Source: an uncultured Olsenella sp.
GTDB lineage: Bacteria > Actinomycetota > Coriobacteriia > Coriobacteriales > Atopobiaceae
Length of the DNA: 64,000 bases
Reading direction: 5' to 3'
NCBI GenBank assembly: GCA_949291295.1
Contig: CASEVE010000003.1
Location: forward strand, 1-64,000
The notes under the pieces were generated by a model. It was not told the DNA's origin and ran no database searches. It saw nothing but the letters and a program-made list of their open reading frames with translations. The translations under genes were made by a program, and so were the position numbers. This document shows positions 58,635 through 64,000 of this stretch, in pieces (the first letter of the stretch is position 1; each line of letters starts with the position of its first letter).

Positions 58635-59843
58635 CTAGCCCAACCTCCAGAAGAAGCGGCCGTTCTCGCTTGAGTTGGTGAGCGCTGCGCGCAACTCCTC
58701 GATGATGTCGGCCATGCTCGTGATCTGCTGGTAGAGGTTGGAGTCGCAGGTCCAAACGTCGCCGTTTTGTACGGCGCGGAAGTCCGCGAGCAACCCGTTT
58801 TTCTCGACAAGTGCCTCGAGGCTGCTAACGCCCTCGTCGATCGTACCGTTGTAGATGATGACGTCGGCGTCGCGCGCACCCTCGTAGAAGCGCTCCATCT
58901 CCACGGTTACGGTGGTGGGGGAGGAATCGGTGGCGCCCTCCTCCGCAAAACTCACGTAGGTGCCGCCCGCGGCCTCGATCATCTGGCAGAAGTAGTCGCC
59001 CTTGCGGCGCGTCACGGCGGCCCCGTCCTCGTTGATGTAGAAGAACGCAACGGTCTTGCCCACAGATTCCTGCTGGGAGACGTCCTTTACGCGCGCGGAC
59101 ACGTCCTCGTAGACCTCGGACGCCTTCTCGTCGCGGTCAAAGAGGGCGCCCATGACACGAATCCACTCCAGGCGACCGAGCATGCTGTCCTCGCGGCTCG
59201 ACTGCTCCATCACTACGGTCACGCCCAGCTCCTCGAGCTTGGCGCGCACCTCGGGCACGTGGTCGACGTTGGTGTTCTCAATGGCGAGCGGGCACCCCAC
59301 GGCAGCGATAAGCTCGTAGTCAGGCTCGCGATAGATGCCGCCATAGGAGATGGATCCATCGTCAAGGCGCGCGGTGAAGTCGCTGATGGGAGAGTCCTCC
59401 GCCCTGACGGAGGAGACCCCCACCGCGTCGAGGGCACCGATGGCATCAACGAGACAAATCATTGCCGTGGAGACCAGGTAGACGCTGGAGAGCGGTTGCT
59501 GGACAACGCCGACGCCGGGGGCGAGCCCATCTGGGGCCATCTGGCTCTCGGGCACGATGAGCAGTCGGTCTCCGTTTGCCATGCAGAGAAGCCGGTGGCC
59601 GCTCTCATAGGAGTCGAGCGTGAACTGCGTGGCGTGCCCAAGCTCTACGGGCGTGGTGACGCCTAGGTCGATGCCAAGGTCGGTGTCCCTAAAGCCCTGG
59701 GCGCCCTCGTCTTTGACCGTGCTGCCGGATGAGCCTTGGCTGCCGTCCGCCTCGCCCTTTGCGCCGCAGGCTGCGAGCAGCAATGAGAGCGGGACAAGAA
59801 GGCCAATCTGTGCGGCGGTTCGACGGGAGATGGACGTGGTCAC
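58635..59843 (-). CDS. Substrate-binding lipoprotein of the FecBCD/BtuF type
   Basis: The 402-residue protein has a lipoprotein signal (IGLLVPLSLLLAACG, cysteine near residue 26). The two-lobed binding fold has a long linking helix: AVGCPLAIENTNVDHVPEVR marks lobe 1, and DADVIIYNGTIDEGVSSLEA lobe 2. TroA/FecB-like proteins capture siderophores, heme or cobalamin. GTG at 59843 after GGAGCG; the frame upstream is not part of the gene. It is the first gene of the importer operon, 61 bases after the acyltransferase gene. Confidence 0.92.
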   Translation of the reverse strand: MTTSISRRTAAQIGLLVPLSLLLAACGAKGEADGSQGSSGSTVKDEGAQGFRDTDLGIDLGVTTPVELGHATQFTLDSYESGHRLLCMANGDRLLIVPESQMAPDGLAPGVGVVQQPLSSVYLVSTAMICLVDAIGALDAVGVSSVRAEDSPISDFTARLDDGSISYGGIYREPDYELIAAVGCPLAIENTNVDHVPEVRAKLEELGVTVVMEQSSREDSMLGRLEWIRVMGALFDRDEKASEVYEDVSARVKDVSQQESVGKTVAFFYINEDGAAVTRRKGDYFCQMIEAAGGTYVSFAEEGATDSSPTTVTVEMERFYEGARDADVIIYNGTIDEGVSSLEALVEKNGLLADFRAVQNGDVWTCDSNLYQQITSMADIIEELRAALTNSSENGRFFWRLG

Positions 59844-59904
59844 GGGGCGCTCCGATTCTCTGAGACGTTGCCTCCATGATACGCCAGGGAGAGGACGGTC
59901 CCAG

Positions 59905-61935
59905 CTACTGCCCGCAGAGCGCCTGGCGCACGAGGGTCGCAAAAGCCGTCATGCCCGAGGGTGTGAGGTGGATCCCGTCATCTTCCAGGTACTCGCTGTG
60001 TCCCTCGCTCGCCCCGTGCCAGTCGATGATGCCGACGTTGGGGTTTTCCGCCGCAAGGCGCCTGAGCACGGAGTTGTTGGAGTCCTGCAGCGGCAGGGGA
60101 GCGCGGATGGTGACAAAGTACGTGGGCTTTCCGCCCGCAACGTCGATAAGCGCTTGGACCTGCGAGTCATCGCGGATGAGGCCGTTGAGCCCCAGGGCAA
60201 AAACAACGACCTCGGGGTCAAAGCCCCCTGCAACATCGGCGGCATAGACGTCCTGCCCCACGTAGAGCTGGCGGCTTATCTTGCCATCAACAAGGGCGTT
60301 GGGGAGCATCTCCCGCAGCGCGGGCGTTGCGCCTTCCGTGACGGAGTCGCCGATGATAAGGGCGCGGGCGTCGCAGGTTCCTGTTGCGGGGTCAAAGTTC
60401 CATGACGTGTAGGGGAGGTTGTCTGGGATCTTCTCCGCTATGGGCGCGGGCTTTTCCGGCTCGGGTTCCGGCTCGGGCTCCTCTTCGGATTCCGCGGCGC
60501 TCTCCGCGCTGGTGTCCGCCTCCTGCCCCGATTCAGCGGGGGCGTTGCTCGGATCGTCGGTGGACGGGACGGAGTCGCTTTGCTCCGCGTCCTGGTCCTT
60601 CTCGGCGTCCTCCTCAGGCTCCTCCGGGGCGCTCACCAGCTCTGGCCTGAGCGTCTCTGCGCGCTCCTTTGCGATGGCCTGCCAGTCAAACGGTGCCGCA
60701 ACGAGCAAGCCGGTTGCGCACGCGCCCGCTATGACAAGAACAACGGATGCCGCAACAGGAGCGGTTCTCCGTGCGTGCGGAGCCTCACGCCGCCTGCCAA
60801 GACGCGCGCTCGGAGCCTCAACCAGCTGGTAGAACACCTCGGCTACGAGCAGGACAACAAGAATCTGGAAGGCCTGCTCCCACCAGGCGGGCACGGTCGT
60901 GCGGGTTGCCGGGTTCATGAGGATGAGCAGCGGATAGTGAACCAGGTAGATCGAGAAGGAGCGTGACCCCAGGTAGCGAAGGGGGCCAAGTGAGAGCGCG
61001 CTTCCCAGGGCGCTGTCCGGACGCTGGGCGCACGCAAGAAGGACCGCGCAGATAAGGGCGCAGACCAGATACCCTCCGCGGTACATGAGGGGACTCTCGC
61101 CGTTTGCGAGCACGAATCCCGCCCCGAGAGCCCCAACGCAGACGGTGCCAATGATGGTTGCCACCGTCGACTTGAGCTTCTCGTGCCGTCCGTTTTCCTG
61201 AGTGCCGGGGAACACGAGGGCGACGAGCGCTCCCATGAGCAGCTCCGCCGCCCGGGCATCCGTTCCGTAGTAGACGCGAGCGGTGTCTCCGAGGGGGTCA
61301 AAGAGCAGCGCCATAATCGCACTGGAGGCGGCGATGAGCGCAACTGTCGGAACGGCCATGTGCTTGCGGCCATGGAAGACGCGCCCTGCGGCCATGAGCA
61401 CGAGCGGCCAGATAACATAGAACTGCATGATGACGCCGAGATACCACAGGTGCGTGAGCGGCGAGGGGAGCCCCGCTGCCGCAAAGTAAGGGACCTCTCG
61501 GAAGATGTATGACCAGTTTCCAAAGAAGAGCGCCGATGACAGGGCGTCTGCCTGGACCTTGGGCAGAAGGCTCGGGCTCACGAGATAGGTTCCGGCTGCC
61601 GTGAGCGCAATGACCACAAGTACGGCCGGAAGCAGGCGCACGATTCGTTTGACCAGGTAGCGGGCATAGTTGAAGTTGCCGTGCTCGAGCGACCTCATGA
61701 CGCTTCGCGTGGAGAGAAAGCCCGTGATCACAAAGAAGACGGTAACGCCGAGAAAGCCCCCCGGAAGAAGCGAGGGGCGCATGTGGTACAGCACAACGCC
61801 TACGATGGCAAGGGCACGCAGGCCATCGATGGCGTTGATGTGGGCAAACGTGGACAAGGCGCGCTTCTTTTCGGCGCCGGCGTTCTTGGTGGCAGAGAAG
61901 TGCTCCGCACTTGTCGTTCTCTTAGTTGGCTTCAT
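59905..61935 (-). CDS. OatA-like acyltransferase 3 with SGNH domain
   Basis: The 676-residue protein has an N-terminal acyltransferase-3 domain (INAIDGLRALAIVGVVLYHM with the catalytic histidine, then GGFLGVTVFFVITGFL) of about ten helices (residues 35-400). A charged linker is rich in Glu, Pro and Ser (about 430-515). The C-terminal SGNH esterase has ALIIGDSVTEG and DDGIHLTPSGM (catalytic Ser and Asp-His). Such proteins O-acetylate peptidoglycan and give lysozyme resistance. ATG at 61935 after AAGGGGGG. Confidence 0.93.
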   Translation of the reverse strand: MKPTKRTTSAEHFSATKNAGAEKKRALSTFAHINAIDGLRALAIVGVVLYHMRPSLLPGGFLGVTVFFVITGFLSTRSVMRSLEHGNFNYARYLVKRIVRLLPAVLVVIALTAAGTYLVSPSLLPKVQADALSSALFFGNWSYIFREVPYFAAAGLPSPLTHLWYLGVIMQFYVIWPLVLMAAGRVFHGRKHMAVPTVALIAASSAIMALLFDPLGDTARVYYGTDARAAELLMGALVALVFPGTQENGRHEKLKSTVATIIGTVCVGALGAGFVLANGESPLMYRGGYLVCALICAVLLACAQRPDSALGSALSLGPLRYLGSRSFSIYLVHYPLLILMNPATRTTVPAWWEQAFQILVVLLVAEVFYQLVEAPSARLGRRREAPHARRTAPVAASVVLVIAGACATGLLVAAPFDWQAIAKERAETLRPELVSAPEEPEEDAEKDQDAEQSDSVPSTDDPSNAPAESGQEADTSAESAAESEEEPEPEPEPEKPAPIAEKIPDNLPYTSWNFDPATGTCDARALIIGDSVTEGATPALREMLPNALVDGKISRQLYVGQDVYAADVAGGFDPEVVVFALGLNGLIRDDSQVQALIDVAGGKPTYFVTIRAPLPLQDSNNSVLRRLAAENPNVGIIDWHGASEGHSEYLEDDGIHLTPSGMTAFATLVRQALCGQ

Positions 61936-62044
61936 GGTCCCCCCTTGGTCGCCTGTCATTGTAGCGACCGCGGCGGACAAAGGTGGTTGCCCAAGCGGAC
62001 TGTCAACCGTTATTCAGAGGACAGCTTCCCTGAGTCTCACATCC

Positions 62045-62240
62045 AGGTGTCAAGTGATTGTGTCGGAGGCCGCGCACGGAAAGTAGGGGCGGCTTTCGGA
62101 CGGTTTGGGGTTCAAAAGTGTCCGAAAGCCGCCCGTTTGCCTCCCGGCGAGAAAAACGGGCCGCTTCCGGACGTTTTCGAGTCGCAGACCGTCCAAAACC
62201 AGCCCGTATTCGTCGGCGTGACAAATCAACCTGACATGTG
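62045..62240. repeat. Large paired inverted repeat with inner hairpins
   Basis: Two ~90-bp units face each other. The left holds a perfect 15-bp hairpin GGGCGGCTTTCGGAC (62087-62101) with GTCCGAAAGCCGCCC (62120-62134). The right (62135-62239) is an imperfect inverted copy. Short frames inside it are probably not genes. The rest of 61936-62044 holds only the acyltransferase promoter region. Confidence 0.8.
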
Positions 62241-63683
62241 TCACAGCTGGGGTTCGGGCTGTGTCGTGAGGTCACGGCCAACGCGGGAAAGACGGGTGAC
62301 GTCGGTCTCGGCCTGGCCCTCATGCCAGTCTGAGCGCTTGGCGTGCTCGGGGTCCGCCTCGTCCGTCCACAGACGCTCGGCTACTGGGGCCCATGCCGCC
62401 GCAGCTGCCGCGGTCTTCTCGCGCAGCTGCTCGGGCGACTCCTTCTCCACGAGGTCCGTGGAGTGCGCGCCCGTCTGTGCGACCATGCGCGGCAGGTCGT
62501 CCGGGTTCTCGAGCATGGGGCAGGGACGCAGGTGGTTGGTGTTGAACGGCTGGCTCTCGTAGTACTTCATGAAGAGCGGGGAGCGCAGCGCGTCGAGCAG
62601 GCTCACATCGTGAATGTTGGCGTTTGCGTAGTGGATGAACACGCACGGCTCCACGTCGCCTGCGGCGTTGATGTGCAGGTAGCGACGGCCGCCGGCGATG
62701 CAGCCTCCCACGTACTCACCGTCGTTTTGGAAGTCCATCGTAAAGAGGGGCTTGACGCCGCGCATCTCGCGCACGAAGCGGTACATCCGTTCGCGCTGCT
62801 CGGGCGTGGGCATGAGGTCTGCCGAGGCGGCGCGACCAACTGGCATGAAGTGGAAGTACCAGCAGAAGAGCGCGCCCTTCTCGATCATCCAGTCCATGTT
62901 CTTTTCGGTGGCAATGGCGTCGGCGTTGGCGCGCGTCCAGCATGCGGAGATGCCAAAGGGGAGCTCGTGCTTGCGCAGCAGGTCCATCGCGCGCTCGATC
63001 TTGGCGTAGGTGCCGTCGCCGCGGCGCGCGTCGGTGGTGTGCTCGTTGCCCTCGGCGCTGATGGCGGGCACAAAGTTGGCCACCCGAATCATGTCCTGGC
63101 AGAAGGTCTCGTCGATGAGGGTGGCGTTGGTGAAGCAGAGAAAGACGCAGTCGGGGTACTTCTCGCAGATGCGGATGAGGTCGTCCTTGCGCACGAGGGG
63201 CTCGCCGCCGGTGTAGATGTAGATGTGACAGCCGAGCTCGCGGCCCTGGTCGATAATCGAGCAGATGTCCTCAAGGGAGAGGTTGAGCGCGTGGCCGTAT
63301 TCGGCCGCCCAGCAGCCGGTGCAACGCAGGTTACAGGCGCTCGTGGGATCCAGAAGGATGGCCCACGGGATGTTGCACTGGTACTTCTCGCGTGCTTTTT
63401 CCTGGACGGGCCAGGCGAGGATGTTGGCGTCTACGATAAGGGCCTTGAGCAGGCGACGGCGAACCTCGGGATTAAGATGGAAGGCCTTGAGGATGAGCTG
63501 GTACCAGTTGCTGCGGCTGTCGATGGCGCCTCTGAAGGCGGCACGCTGGGTGGGGAAGACCTTTGCCGGCGTGTACTTGTCGATCGTGTCCATGATCTTG
63601 GGGATGCGCGCCTCGGGGTCCTCGTCTACGTAGTCAATGAGCTTGCAGAGGGCGGCGCGCTCAGCCGTCTGGGAGATTGACAT
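62241..63683 (-). CDS. Radical SAM enzyme with C-terminal Fe-S region
   Basis: The 480-residue protein has the radical SAM motif CNLRCTGCW (residues about 116-124) for the 4Fe-4S cluster that cleaves S-adenosylmethionine, then GGEPLVRKDDLI. A SPASM/Twitch-like C-terminal part has GGCIAGGRRYLHINAAGDVE, then PCVFIHYAN and a last cysteine near RPCPML. An N-terminal 100-residue helical extension precedes the barrel. The chemistry is unknown. GAAAGGA precedes the ATG at 63683; a start 51 bases earlier is less likely. Its stop codon adjoins the large inverted repeat. Confidence 0.9.
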   Translation of the reverse strand: MSISQTAERAALCKLIDYVDEDPEARIPKIMDTIDKYTPAKVFPTQRAAFRGAIDSRSNWYQLILKAFHLNPEVRRRLLKALIVDANILAWPVQEKAREKYQCNIPWAILLDPTSACNLRCTGCWAAEYGHALNLSLEDICSIIDQGRELGCHIYIYTGGEPLVRKDDLIRICEKYPDCVFLCFTNATLIDETFCQDMIRVANFVPAISAEGNEHTTDARRGDGTYAKIERAMDLLRKHELPFGISACWTRANADAIATEKNMDWMIEKGALFCWYFHFMPVGRAASADLMPTPEQRERMYRFVREMRGVKPLFTMDFQNDGEYVGGCIAGGRRYLHINAAGDVEPCVFIHYANANIHDVSLLDALRSPLFMKYYESQPFNTNHLRPCPMLENPDDLPRMVAQTGAHSTDLVEKESPEQLREKTAAAAAAWAPVAERLWTDEADPEHAKRSDWHEGQAETDVTRLSRVGRDLTTQPEPQL

Positions 63684-64000
63684 CTCTGTGTCCTTTCGTC
63701 TGGCACGATCTGCCTTAGTTCGGCTGCCAAACATATACCCAAATATGAGTTAAACCTCATCTGTGGAATATCGACAATGTGTCTTCCGTGAAGCGGGGGA
63801 GGGTGTGCGTTAGTCAACAGAAGTCGGGAAGATGTGGCCGAGTAGCGGTCTCCGCCTTCGTTTGTTAACAGGAAAATGAACGAAACATGAAGAAACAGTG
63901 AATTATGCGGTACTGTGCTAATTGCCTTAGTGTTACGTATTTGTTTCGAGTAGATTTCTTAATCGAGAAACGATGGCCTCGTGGTCAGCCCGGACCACGA
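63684..64000. other. Intergenic region at the window end
   Basis: The stretch after the radical SAM start is AT-richer (63730-63960) and should hold its promoter. No gene, RNA or repeat could be recognised up to the window edge. Confidence 0.4.

Noticed and set aside
62003-62323. Small frames inside the 62 kb inverted repeat
   Set aside because: They overlap the end of the radical SAM gene or follow the hairpin arms; the symmetry of the DNA explains them.

Overview
The window looks like a chromosomal segment of a high-GC, anaerobic actinobacterium, most probably a member of the class Coriobacteriia (Olsenella/Atopobiaceae-like). This is inferred from very high GC in codon third positions, GGAGG-type ribosome binding sites, a DUF3793-flavodoxin pair, an aldo/keto reductase with ferredoxin-type clusters, many small toxin-antitoxin cassettes and decayed DUF4143 ATPases. 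No rRNA, tRNA or CRISPR array was seen. The first 4.1 kb is visibly richer in GC than the rest. The 38.4-39.8 kb gene is visibly poorer and probably acquired.

Layout. 0-4.1 kb: end of a sensor kinase, a two-gene FtsX/LolD-type ABC transporter, then a TetR regulator and a methyltransferase that share a 15-bp operator. 4.1-4.9 kb: gene debris, including a decayed hipBA module. 4.9-11.6 kb: membrane protein, flavodoxin and DUF3793 gene, then a heterodimeric ABC exporter-fold pair divergent from an AraC regulator. A shared GTTAGCTAC element suggests one (iron-type) regulon. 11.6-16.1 kb: Phd/PIN toxin-antitoxin pair, XRE membrane regulator, prfC flanked by two copies of a dispersed palindrome, a small membrane protein and a broken AraC/GyrI regulator. 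16-20 kb: a graveyard of MarR and DUF4143 ATPase fragments around an XRE/membrane-protein pair with three 23-bp-phased operator repeats. 20-25.4 kb: XRE membrane regulator, RHH/PIN and HicAB toxin-antitoxin pairs, aldo/keto reductase, DUF2252 protein. 25.5-31.9 kb: ABC-2 transporter (one ATPase, two permeases) followed by a NarL-type two-component system and an MFS transporter in a tightly overlapping run.

32-45 kb is the accessory region. It holds a MITE-like element, a duplicated gene fragment, DUF2442/DUF4160/DUF1810 genes, Tag glycosylase, three divergent paralogues of an unrecognised protein family, a Doc toxin, a phosphoribosyltransferase-like gene beside a macro-domain gene, a frameshifted YafQ-like toxin, an unrecognised 471-residue protein, a WYL regulator and a DUF1016 nuclease-like protein. 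45-52.6 kb: YbaK-GNAT fusion, GNAT/DUF1778 toxin-antitoxin pair, metabolic enzymes, and a membrane gene broken by one in-frame stop. 52.8-64 kb: CmpB-type membrane protein, class-3 lipase-like protein, CHAD protein, a BtuFCD/FecBCD-type importer whose ATPase gene carries an in-frame repeat insertion, an OatA-like acyltransferase, a large paired inverted repeat and a radical SAM enzyme.

The strongest novel signals are the palindrome family, which overlaps stop codons or sits in leaders at many loci; the PRTase/macro cassette; the three-member unknown family; and the repeat domesticated into the ABC ATPase reading frame.
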